Shown here one piece after another: positions 45,345 to 54,456 of a stretch of DNA of 64,000 nucleotides. How positions within the stretch are numbered: position 1 is the first letter of the stretch; the number at the start of each line of letters is the position of its first letter. Below the pieces are notes generated by a model, which was given only the letters and a program-made list of their open reading frames with translations, was not told the origin of the DNA and did not search any database. Source of the DNA: Neovahlkampfia damariscottae. Taxonomy: Eukaryota > Heterolobosea > Selenaionea > Neovahlkampfiida > Neovahlkampfiidae. Position numbers and translations under genes: made by a program. Where the stretch lies: the NCBI GenBank assembly GCA_016618085.1, contig JABLTG010000006.1:124001-188000 (forward strand). The letters are read 5' to 3'.

Positions 45345-46444
45345 ATGCCAAGTCCAACAAAATATGGAACGTTATTTGATGACAATTACACAAACATCTT
45401 TGAAGATGTTCCAGATTCTCCAACCTTGTCAGCAGTCAAAGCTGTGAAAGATGCTATGGATCCGAAATCAGTTGTACTCAAAAAAAACCCAATGCAGGTC
45501 GAACCGCTAGCAAAACAAACCAAATTTTCATCCAAAACAAAAAAATCGAATTTTCTGGTACCTTCTCCTTCTCAAAAAGAGTACACTCAAGAAGCAGCTC
45601 CTATACTTCAAAATTCTACCGAAAACCTGATTTTTCTCGAATTTGGTTTGACTTCACCTCATGGAAAGGTGATTGGAGGAAGAGGAAACAAAGAGAAGAT
45701 TCCAAAACAACAAGTTGCTTTGAACGCTCAAATTTTACCTTCAAACTACACATCTTCAAAACTTGTTGCCAACGCTCATTTGTATGGACACAGAAAAAGT
45801 GATAATTCTCCAATTCAAATAGACACTCTGGAAAGTAACAAACCATTTATTTTGGAAGAAGAAACTTGGAGAGCATCATTTAACGATATCACAATCCGTC
45901 ACTCGTCCCACAACAATGGACAAAGATTATTTATTCGGTTCTTTTTATTTGATTTGATAACCAAAACCACACTATACCAATGCGACAGCTCACTTTTTGA
46001 AACAATCACAAAAAGAGGGATGGAAAGTGAGCAATTTTATTATTTTAACTTTCAACAGAAAAAAGGAAGAAAAACGATTTTAAAGAGAACAAATCAAATT
46101 TCAAAACAGTCAACCCAAATGTGGTGCCTATAACCGGTGGCACATTGGTTAAAATTACAGGATCAGACTTTCTTGAAGTACCAGCCAGACAAGTGGTTGT
46201 TAAATTTGGTGACTTTACAAGTGGAGAAGTAGTTTGTGTGAATGAAGATTTGATAATATGTGAAACACCTCAAATTTCTCAAGCTAAACATTTGGATGTG
46301 ACTATTTCTTATGATGCAGGTAGTACATTCATTTCAACGGGTTTACAAGTTAATTTTGTGAGCAAAACAAAATCTGGAATTGAAATGATTATGAAATTAT
46401 TTTGTCAAAATACTGAACCTTTGTTGAAAAAAATTAAATTTTGA
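45345..46444 (+). CDS. IPT/TIG-domain protein, candidate Rel-like (p53/RHR fold) transcription factor
   Basis: Exons 45345-46026 and 46059-46444; intron 32 bp; 355 residues. After an acidic, Pro/Ser-rich N-terminus (residues 1-90), a putative beta-sandwich reads NLIFLEFGLTSPHGKVIGG, VALNAQILPSNYTSSKL, then FNDITIRHSSHNNGQRLFIR. A basic stretch rebuilt by splicing (EKKRKKNDFKENK) leads into a clear IPT domain: NPNVVPITGGTLVKITGSDF, VVVKFGDFTSGEVV, IICETPQ. RHR-like plus IPT is the architecture of Rel/NFAT/EBF/CSL factors; the first domain is my inference. Codon use is richer in G/C than most neighbours. Confidence 0.7.
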
Positions 46445-46457
46445 GGTTGTAACCTCA
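46442..46457 (+). repeat. 16-nt perfect hairpin over the stop codon of the IPT gene
   Basis: TGAGGTTGTAACCTCA: 7-bp arms with a 2-nt loop. The first three bases are the TGA stop. It is GC-rich compared with its surroundings and would fold tightly in the mRNA; a role in 3' end formation is inference. Confidence 0.5.
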
Positions 46458-46514
46458 TTTTCATAAAATTATTTTTTTCTTCACTTTTTAAATTATGACT
46501 TAAAAAAATTAAAA

Positions 46515-47886
46515 TCAAACATTTATGGAATAATCTTCAATTGGTTGAATTTCATAGTGACTAGTTGAATCTAATAGCCAAGTAAATGAAATTGGATTCA
46601 AACCAGTCTTCTTTTTCAAAGTATCAATTTCATTTTTTTGTCTCTCTCCGTCAACAATAATAAACACATTCTCATGATTTTTTAAGAATGATTTTGTTGG
46701 TAACGATTTCAATTGATTTCCACCTCCATATTTTAATAACAAAATCAATTCATTTAAAGAAGGATTTGGTGATTCAAATGTACCATTAAAATAAATATGA
46801 ACATCTTTAAATAAATATAAATCTTCTTCTCTTCCTTTTCTAGGACCATTCAATGCAACATTATCCCCTAAAACTTCATAATCATCTTCTTTCAACCATT
46901 GGTTCTTTTTAAAAGAATCTGTTATCCATTGAAATCCAACAATCCAATTACCACGAACTATACCAGATGAATATTTCAATGTTCTTCTTGCCTTTTAAAA
47001 AATTCAATTTTTTTTTTTTTTCTTTACAATATTATCATGATCAACTGTTGTAATCACATGAGTTACTTTTTCATTGTATTTTGTAACAAATTTTCCTCCA
47101 AGTTTTTTTACCGATGATTTTATTAATTTTGTTTGTTCTGCACTCAAAACAGTTCCAATAATGACCATTTCTTCTGGTTTATATTCAGAAGGATAAAATT
47201 CAATTTCTCTTTTTCTTTTTTTATTTGATTCTTTAGTTTCTTTTATCAAAGTTTCTTTTTTTGGTGTTTCTTTATTTTCTTTATTTATTTCTTCTTCTTC
47301 TTCTTCAGAAATATCAAGTTCAAATTTTTCATTTTCTTCTTCTGGTTTTTGGAATTCTTCATTTTCAAAATTAACATTTTCTTTTGATATAATTTCATTT
47401 AAAAACTTATAATCTTCTTCCATCAAGCTCAAAATTCCATTTTCTTCTATTTCTTTATTTATCTTTTTTAAATGTTCTGTTATACCATTTTGACTTAATT
47501 CAATTTCATATAATTTTTCTTCAAGAATAGAATCATCAATATTTTCTTTAAAAAATTGTTTTAAAGGTGAAGGTGGTTCAGGTTCATTTTTTTCAAACTT
47601 TTTCATCAAAACATGAAATTGTTCAATTAAATTATCCAAACTCTGAAGTGATAAAACAGAAGATCTCCTTAATATTGGTATTTTACATAATGGACATAAA
47701 CGTTTAGACTTTAAAGCAAGTTCTAAACACTCCTTACAAAATATATGTCCACAAGGTGGTGTACAAGGATCTTTCCATATTTCTAAGCTATTTTTGTTGT
47801 TGATTTAATTATTCTTTTTTTTACCAGATAGCACATCGCAGTTCTTTTTCTAAATTATCAAAATCTTTTTGTAGAGTATTGTTCAT
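46515..47886 (-). CDS. RING-BRCT-BRCT protein (BRCA1/BARD1-like)
   Basis: Exons (minus): 47886-47825, 47787-47028, 46991-46515; introns 37 and 36 bp; 432 residues. The RING starts near residue 18 and its second Cys is split by intron 1: CAIC, then DPCTPPCGHIFCKECLELAL and RLCPLCK (C3HC4), followed by the BRCA1-type helix SLDNLIEQF. An acidic, Lys/Glu-rich linker of about 100 residues precedes BRCT 1 (MVIIGTVLSAEQTKLIKSSV, THVITTVDHDN, NWIVGFQWITDSFKKNQWL) and BRCT 2 (LYLFKDVHIYFNG, LILLLKYGGGN, ISFTWLLDS). This is the BRCA1 order in a short form; a ubiquitin ligase in DNA damage repair is likely. CCAAT at 47911-47915, 25 bp upstream. Confidence 0.85.
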
Positions 47887-48017
47887 TTTTTCAAACGAAT
47901 AAACTGATAACCAATCAAAATAAAATTCGATTTAAATCTTGTAGGGATATATTTTAAGTCTAGCATGAAGTTAATTGCATGAATTTATGCTTGTTGAATA
48001 GTCATCCAATCAAAACA

Positions 48018-48566
48018 ATGGAAAACACAGGATTGTCCAATGCTCAACAAAGAATAACTCAACTTGAAAAACAGTTAAGAAGTGAAAATCAATTAACAGA
48101 AAATAAAACTTCAAATTATGAAAGATATCAAATGAGATTATTAGAAAAAGATGATTACCATAAGGGATTCCTTCAAATTTTAAATCAACTTTCTACTGTT
48201 GGAGACATTTCAGAAGAACAATTTCATCAAAGATTTGAAGAAATGCAAAATACACAAGGAACTTATTATACAATGGTTATTGAAGATTTAAAAGAAAAAA
48301 CAATTGTTGCTACTGCAACATTAGTCGTTGAAAAGAAATTCTTACGTCAATGTAGTTCTTGTGGACATATTGAAGATGTTGTAGTAAATTCTGAAGTAAG
48401 AGGTCAAAATTTAGGGAAAAGAATCATTTTAGGGTTAAAAAAATTAGCGGAAGAAAAAAATTGTTATAAAGTAATTTTGGATTGTTCAGATTCAAATGTT
48501 GCATTTTATGAAAAATGTGGATTTTCAAAAACAGAAATTATGATGAGATATCCACCAAAAAAATAA
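48018..48566 (+). CDS. GNA1: Glucosamine-6-phosphate N-acetyltransferase (GNA1)
   Basis: GNAT-family enzyme of the UDP-GlcNAc pathway (acetyl-CoA + glucosamine-6-P). 182 residues, intronless. Core motifs: GHIEDVVVNSEVRGQNLGKR (acetyl-CoA loop), CYKVILDCSDSNVAFYEKCG. An N-terminal coiled-coil-like extension (QRITQLEKQLRSENQL) is longer than in animal GNPNAT1. The start MENTGLSN is chosen; an upstream in-frame ATG at 47979 would put the CCAAT box (48006-48010) inside the coding region. Confidence 0.92.
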   Translation: MENTGLSNAQQRITQLEKQLRSENQLTENKTSNYERYQMRLLEKDDYHKGFLQILNQLSTVGDISEEQFHQRFEEMQNTQGTYYTMVIEDLKEKTIVATATLVVEKKFLRQCSSCGHIEDVVVNSEVRGQNLGKRIILGLKKLAEEKNCYKVILDCSDSNVAFYEKCGFSKTEIMMRYPPKK

Positions 48567-48602
48567 ATAAAATTTGTGTTTTGTTTTTTTTTGAGTGAAC
48601 CA

Positions 48603-50834
48603 ATGAAATCATTTCAAAGAATTGTTTCACTGCGAGAATGTACAAAATTTTCAATGAATAAACAGATTTCTAAGGATCTAATAAGATCTTATAGTAAAAA
48701 GAAAATTACAAAAAATGTTATTGATATGAGTTTGTATCCAAATGAAGTGGTAAAGTTAAAAACAATATTGAACATTGTGTTAAAAAGATTCGAAATTTTT
48801 CAATTATAGCTCATGTTGACCATGGAAAATCAACATTAGCTGATAAATTATTGGAATTAACAGGTTCAAAGAATAAAGAAGCATTTGATGGATTACAAGT
48901 TGAACAAGAAAGAGGAATTACTGTAAAAGCAAAAACATGTGCAATGTTTTTAAAAAGAAACGGAAAAACGTTTTTATTAAATTTAGTTGATACACCAGTA
49001 AATAATAATTTCATTAAAAAAAAAAGGGTCATGTTGATTTTTCATATGAAGGTATTGTTGAATAGAAAAATAATATTTTAATATTTCAAAGTGAGTAGAA
49101 GTATAATGGGTTCCGAAATTGTTTTATTGTTAGTTGGTATGATAAGATAAACATTAAATTCTTCAGATGGAACTCAAGGAATTCAAGCTCAAACATTAGC
49201 CAATTATTATTTAGCACTTGAACAAAATGCAGATATTATACCTGTTATAACTAAAATTGACATGGATGATACAATAATTGAAGAAATTGAAGAAGAAATG
49301 ATTCAAAATTTTGGATTTGATAAAAATGAAATTATTAAATTATCAGCAAGATCAGGTTTAAATTGTGAAATAATTTTTGATAAATTAATCAATGAATCAA
49401 CACCGTAAATAGATTTATTTTTTTAAAATTGAATAGACCAAAAGGAGATCCAACTAAACCATTAAAAGCATTAATATTTGATTCATGGTATGATGAATTC
49501 TTTGGTGTTATTTGTTTAATTCAAATTAAAGATGGATTTGTTTCAATTGGTGATAAAATTTCATTGTTTCATAATCAAAAGAATTATACAATTACAGGTT
49601 TAGGTATTTTAACACCTGAATTGATACAATGTAAATCTTTAAAAACAGGTCAAGTCGGATATATCATTTGTGGAATGAAAAGTACAAATGAGGCAAGAAT
49701 TGGTGATACAGTATTTTTAAAAGATAAAATGATTGATGAACCATTACCTGGTTTTAAACCTGTTAAACCTTTAGTTTACGCTGGTATTTATCCAACAGAT
49801 TCTTCAAATTTTGATAAATTAAATGTTGCAATAAACAAACTGTTATTAACTGATTCAAGTGTTAGAATTCAAAAAGAAACAAGTATTCAAATTAAATATC
49901 TAATTATATTAAGGTTTGGCATTAGGAATTGGTTTCAGAGTTGGATTTTTAGGAATGCTTCATATGGAAGTATTTTCCGATCGTTTAGAGCAAGTAATAA
50001 CAAATTTATTTTAATAATTTAAAAAGGAATATGGTGCTGAAGTTATTATAACAACACCAACAGTTACATATAAAATTGAATTTCAAGATGGAACAGAGAA
50101 ATTTATTGATAATCCAAAAGATTTTCCAGAAGAAAAAGAACATCGAAATGTTAGAAATTTTTATGAACCAATAGTTGAAGCAAGTTTAATGTTTCCAAAA
50201 GATTATCTTCAAGAAATGATTCAAATTTGTGAAGAACGCAGAGGAAATCAAAAGTCAATCAATTTTATTGGTTCAAATAGATGTCATTTAATTTACACTA
50301 TTCCATTAATTGAAGTCATAAAAGTTAGATAAATTTGATAATTAATATTTCAAAGGATTTTCATGATAAAGTCAAATCGATTTCAAAAGGTTATGCTACA
50401 TTTGATTATGAAGAAGTTGGATATCAACAATCAAATTTAGTTAAAATTAATATTCTATTGAATAAAGAACCTGTTGATGCTATGTCAATTATTGTTGATC
50501 GAGAAAAATCTGTGAAGGTAGGAAGAGAATTAGTGGACAAATTGAAAGATGTAATTTCAAGACAATTATTTCAAGTTAATATTCAAGCATCAGTTGGAAA
50601 TAAAATTATTTCATCAGAAAGGTTATCAGCATTTCGTAAAGATGTCACTGCAAAAGTAAAAAAAAAAAAAAAAAAAAATCTAAAATTTTAAAGTGTTATG
50701 GTGGAGATCAATCAAGAAAGAAAAAATTATTAGAAAAACAAAAAGAAGGTAAAAAGAGAATGAAAACACTTGGTAATATACAAGTACCTCAAGAAGCATT
50801 TTTATCAATTTTCAGTGAAAATTCAAAAAAATAA
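48603..50834 (+). CDS. GUF1: GUF1, mitochondrial EF4/LepA translation GTPase
   Basis: Back-translocase of the mitochondrial ribosome. Exons: 48603-48749, 48788-48997, 49027-49051, 49092-49136, 49167-49404, 49437-49882, 49914-49993, 50027-50323, 50356-50655, 50694-50834; nine introns of 29-40 bp; 642 residues, the family length. G1 [29 protein letters not shown] (G2); [15 protein letters not shown] (G3, assembled from three exons including one of 25 nt); ITKID (G4). Family-specific blocks: [50 protein letters not shown] and the C-terminal [19 protein letters not shown]. The Arg/Ser/Lys-rich N-terminus fits a mitochondrial presequence. The ATG lies in CCAATG; Met17 (48651) is an alternative start. 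Confidence 0.94.
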
Positions 50835-50844
50835 AATTCTGTTT

Positions 50845-51210
50845 TTATTTTTGATCTAAAGGAGAAATTAAATATTGATAAAATGTTTGTAATTTTAAAG
50901 ATGATATTCCTGATTCTCTTAATATTGTTATTGTATTGAGTGCTAATTGATCAAGCTCCTCTACTCTTGGAATATTTCCGATTTTTTTTTCTTCCAATCT
51001 AACTTTATCTAAGGCCTCAAAATATTCAATAAATTCTCTCTCTGTTTTCTTGTTCAAAGAATTTGGTAGTTTATTATTTTGATCATTATTTGTTTTAAAG
51101 TTATCATAAAATTTAAATGCTTCTTGTTTTTTAAGAGTTGAAATTGATTTGAAATTATTTTTAAATATTTTTGAAGTGGATGAATGACGAAATACAAAAT
51201 GAATATTCAT
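50845..51210 (-). CDS. Small protein with possible mitochondrial presequence, unknown
   Basis: 121 residues, no intron, from the ATG giving MNIHFVFRHSSTSKIFKNNF. The first 35 residues have no acidic residue and are rich in Lys/Arg/Ser/Phe, as in mitochondrial targeting signals. The rest is helical (REFIEYFEALDKVRLEEK, RVEELDQLALNTITILRE). Not recognised. The stop is 10 bp from the GUF1 stop (convergent). CCAAT at 51230-51234, 20 bp upstream, supports this start. Confidence 0.6.
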   Translation of the reverse strand: MNIHFVFRHSSTSKIFKNNFKSISTLKKQEAFKFYDNFKTNNDQNNKLPNSLNKKTEREFIEYFEALDKVRLEEKKIGNIPRVEELDQLALNTITILRESGISSLKLQTFYQYLISPLDQK

Positions 51211-51232
51211 GGACAGTTTAGAAGTTAAACCA

Positions 51233-51604
51233 ATGAAAAGACTGAAAATTCCTTTTAGTTTTCGTTCGTCAACTGAAAAGAAATTAAAAATTGCTTCAAA
51301 ACCTTTAAATGTAATAGATTCATTGAAAGAAAGTCCAATACGAATTATTTTATTTTCTACATTTTGTTTCAATCTTTATTTTTCTTATTATTCGTTCAAT
51401 CAATTAAAAAATCAAACCAAAAAAGAAAAGAAAAAAAGAGGAGAATTAAATTTACAAGATAAGTGTGAAGATTTTTATATTCATTGTGAAACTATTGAAA
51501 ACTTAAAAAATTATGAAAAAATATTATTAACCCCTGGCATTATTATTTCGGAACTTTCAATGAAAAATGAAGAATTATGTTATTATGAAAAAAAAAAGAA
51601 ATAA
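51233..51604 (+). CDS. Small single-pass membrane protein, unknown
   Basis: 123 residues. A basic N-terminus (KRLKIPFSFRSSTEKKLK) and one hydrophobic segment (IRIILFSTFCFNLYFSYYSF, about residues 47-66) precede a Lys-rich, then acidic C-terminal half (KCEDFYIHCETIENLKNYEK). Not recognised. The start is uncertain: an ATG at 51209 in the same frame overlaps the start codon of the opposite gene. No CCAAT box of its own is visible, so this model is weaker. Confidence 0.45.
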   Translation: MKRLKIPFSFRSSTEKKLKIASKPLNVIDSLKESPIRIILFSTFCFNLYFSYYSFNQLKNQTKKEKKKRGELNLQDKCEDFYIHCETIENLKNYEKILLTPGIIISELSMKNEELCYYEKKKK

Positions 51605-51635
51605 AAAAATCATCTATTGTATTATATTTTTCGAC

Positions 51636-51929
51636 TTACATAAATTTTGATGTTTTTGTGTTCTTTTTTGGTTTTTGAATTTCTTCTTCTTTTAAAGGTT
51701 CTAACCATTTTTCTGGTTTGCTATTGTAAAATGGCCAATCTGGGCAAGTTAAAATAACAGCTAAAACAACACCACTTAAAAATACAAACATCATATCTGA
51801 AACACTTTGTTGTTGAAAACCATAAATGAAACCAAATATCTAAAAGTTAAATTAAGTTTTATATACTCCAGAAAATAAAATCAAATAATAATAAATGTTC
51901 TCTGCTAATTTTTGACCTGAAAAATTCAT
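51636..51929 (-). CDS. SPCS1: SPCS1/SPC12, signal peptidase complex subunit 1
   Basis: 88 residues in two exons (minus): 51929-51867 and 51839-51636, joined over a 27-bp intron, one of the two shortest in the window. Sequence: MNFSGQKLAENIYYYLILFS, then GFIYGFQQQSVSDMMFVFLS, VVLAVILTCPDWPFYNSKPE, KWLEPLKEEE. This matches SPC12 (DYKGQKLAEQ, GFIYG, LTLPPWPxYRRxPLKWL). Two TM helices, ER membrane. ATTGG at 51949-51953, 20 bp before the ATG. Confidence 0.88.
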
Positions 51930-51994
51930 GATGTGTTGTTCAAAAATTATTGGTTGAAAAATATTCAAATTTAATTTTTTACAAGTTGAATTTT

Positions 51995-53350
51995 TTATTG
52001 ATTAACATTTAAATGTTGTTTTGATGATGATTGCATTGAAGCTTGAACAATTAATAAATTTTGTAAATTTGAAACTAATTCTCTCAGTTCTCTTAATTCT
52101 TGTTCTTGTTTTAAATGAGCAACCATTAAACTTTTAATTAATAAATCTTGTTGTGGATCTCCATTTGTTAATTCTTGTACATCTTCTCTTGGAATAATTA
52201 AACCATTTCTAGAATTATGATCATATTGTTCATAAGGTACAATTGATTTTTCAAAATCAGATGGTGATAATTCAATTCCAGAATCTTCTTCTTCTTTTTG
52301 AGTTGTTGTTAATTCTTCTTCTTCTTCTTCTTTTGATTCTTCTGGAAATAAATCAAAATTTTCAGTTTTGAAATCACCTAAAGGACCAACTGTTAAATCA
52401 TTATTTTCAAGTGAAAATGAAAAATCATTTGGAAATTGAAATTCTTCATTTTGAGTTTCTAAATCTTCAAAATCTTCAAATATATCAATTTTTCTTTTTT
52501 TTGAATCTTCACTTTCATATGAAATATCATTGGTATCTAAAACATCATTAAATAATTCTTGAAATTCTAATGGTTTTTCTTCTTCAAAACAAATTTCTTC
52601 TTTTTTAACTGTTTTATCTTCTTCTATTTTTTGAGGAAGTTGACCAAGTAAAGGAAGAAAATCCATCATATTGGTGTAAGGTTTAAAATTATTCATTTCT
52701 TCAAAATCTCTTTTTTTTGATTTTCTTTCTGCATCCATACAATCAGTCAAACCAAGTTGTAAACAACGTTTACAAGGTCTACCAGCATCACAAGCAGAAT
52801 GACTCTTTCTACAATTTGCACAAGCTTTTTTTGTATATGAACCACGTTTTTTTGATTCTGTTAAATTGTACATTTGGTTTGGTTGAGTTTGTGGTTGTTC
52901 ATAAAATTTATATGAATTTGTTGCATCAGCAAGTGTGTTACTATCTCCTAAAGCATAAACACCACCTTTTGTTTGAACTTTAACTTGAACACCAGCTACT
53001 AATCTAAGAGCTAAATGTATTGTTGATTCTTTTTGAATATTGTAATATTCAATAGCTTTTTCGTCTTGAAGTTGAGACATTTGAAATATTAATCTTTGAG
53101 AGTCAACTGGTATATTAATTTTCTTCCATATTTTATATTTTAAATCAATAACTTTATCTTTTGAACAAATCTCTATGGTTATACTTTGTCCAGTGAGTGT
53201 TTTGATAAATATTTGAAAGTTTTTGTTTTTTTGAGCTGAAACAGTAAGTTGTTTCGAGATTACAGCGTTTGATGTGTTTATGTTGTTCATAACATGTGGA
53301 TGAAATAAGTTTGAAACATTCGGAGAATTTGGGAAAATACAAGTGGTCAT
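51995..53350 (-). CDS. Ubiquitin-like domain fused to a Zn2Cys6 DNA-binding domain
   Basis: 451 residues, intronless, from the ATG giving MTTCIFPNSP. Residues 45-120 align to ubiquitin over all 76 positions without a gap (QIFIKTLTGQSITIE, NIPVDSQRLIFQ, YYNIQKESTIHLALRLVAG); I count about 41 identities. Ile44 and Lys63 equivalents are kept, Lys48 is Ser, and the tail is LRLVAG rather than LRLRGG, so processing to free ubiquitin is unlikely. Residues 177-204 form a Zn2Cys6 cluster (CANCRKSHSACDAGRPCKRC, then a last Cys after LQLGLTD), spacing 2-6-5-2-7. A basic stretch follows, then acidic segments, and a C-terminal leucine-rich coiled coil (LKQEQELRELRELVSNLQ). A nuclear transcription factor is likely. 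ATTGG (in TTGATTGGCGG) at 53394-53398, 44 bp upstream. Confidence 0.88.
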   Translation of the reverse strand: MTTCIFPNSPNVSNLFHPHVMNNINTSNAVISKQLTVSAQKNKNFQIFIKTLTGQSITIEICSKDKVIDLKYKIWKKINIPVDSQRLIFQMSQLQDEKAIEYYNIQKESTIHLALRLVAGVQVKVQTKGGVYALGDSNTLADATNSYKFYEQPQTQPNQMYNLTESKKRGSYTKKACANCRKSHSACDAGRPCKRCLQLGLTDCMDAERKSKKRDFEEMNNFKPYTNMMDFLPLLGQLPQKIEEDKTVKKEEICFEEEKPLEFQELFNDVLDTNDISYESEDSKKRKIDIFEDFEDLETQNEEFQFPNDFSFSLENNDLTVGPLGDFKTENFDLFPEESKEEEEEELTTTQKEEEDSGIELSPSDFEKSIVPYEQYDHNSRNGLIIPREDVQELTNGDPQQDLLIKSLMVAHLKQEQELRELRELVSNLQNLLIVQASMQSSSKQHLNVNQ

Positions 53351-53571
53351 CTTTTCTTCGTTTTTTGTTTCTTCAAGGTGGTAAAATATTTTGATTGGCG
53401 GACTTTGAAAATTATTTATAGCATTTTCCGAAGCCAATGGGAAACGAATTAATTTCACAATTCTCCAATTGGGTAAGGAAATTTTCGGAATTTAAATTTG
53501 AAATGTGATGATGTTTCATGCTCTGGATAAGAAATAAATACGAAATTAATCCAAAATTTTTATAATTTGAT

Positions 53572-54259
53572 TTATAATTTTCCTGAATCTGCAATTTCAA
53601 CTCTTGCATTTGGTCTGTCCATGTTATTTTTTGGTTGCCCTTCAATTTTTCTGACAACATCCATACCTTCAAGAACTTTACCAAAGACTACATGTCTTCC
53701 ATCTAACCAATGAGTACCAGCTGTTGTGATGAAGAATTGTGATCCATTTGTATCTCTTCCAGCATTAGCCATTGATAAACATCCTACAGTATGTTCAACT
53801 TTGAAGTTTTCTTTTGAAAAAAAATTAGAAGTTGTTAAAAATTAAACCATCAGCAAATCTAAAAATTAAAATTAAAATAAAGAATACTTTTGTCCATAGA
53901 TGGATTTTCCTCCAGTTCCATCAAAGTTTGTGAAATCACCACCTGAATATTAAAAAACTAAAAAAACAATTTACCTTGAATCATGAAGTTTGGAATAACT
54001 CTGTGGAAGATTGAACCTTTATATCCAAATCCATTTTGTCCAGTTGCGAGTTCAAGAAAGTTTTTTGCTGTTTTTGGTACAACTTTTCCATAAAGACCCA
54101 TAACCTACAGAAAAAAACTTAATAAAAAATTTTTGTTTTTACAATTCTTCCAGCTTTTTCACCACCAATAGTGATGTCAAAGAAAACTTTGTCAGTTACA
54201 TCTGGTTCAGCGAGAGTTAATGCGAAAAGTGCGAAAAGAACGATGAAAATTGTCTTCAT
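53572..54259 (-). CDS. Secretory-pathway cyclophilin (peptidyl-prolyl isomerase B-like)
   Basis: Exons (minus): 54259-54143, 54104-53975, 53942-53888, 53858-53848, 53810-53572; introns 38, 32, 29 and 37 bp; 183 residues. Signal peptide [19 protein letters not shown]. Cyclophilin motifs: [93 protein letters not shown]. The catalytic Arg is in FHRVIP and the cyclosporin-contact Trp in HWLDG. An 11-nt exon (53848-53858) encodes FAD. No KDEL-like tail (ends IADSGKL). CCAAT at 54268-54272. Confidence 0.93.
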
Positions 54260-54456
54260 GATTTTATCCAATAAAAAATAAGCAAATGTTAACGTTTTAT
54301 TGGTTCAAATCTTAATTTCTTTCAACCTATTCTTTGAGAGTTCTGTGATCAATGAAAAATAATCCTTTGGTGTCCAATACATCTTGGAATAAAAAATTCT
54401 CCCAAACATCTGAACATGAAGATTTGACATCTAAAGAATTTCTCAGAAATTTTTTG
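54260..54456 (-). promoter_or_regulatory. Intergenic region upstream of the cyclophilin gene
   Basis: 197 bp with CCAAT at 54268-54272, only 9 bp before the cyclophilin ATG, and a TATTGGTTC about 30 bp further up. It also contains the GT49 3' end. Nothing else recognised. Confidence 0.35.

Noticed and set aside
52717-53342. Plus- and minus-strand alternative frames in the ubiquitin-Zn2Cys6 gene
   Set aside because: Cys/His-rich look arises from the antisense of the Cys/Lys coding; no conserved domain.
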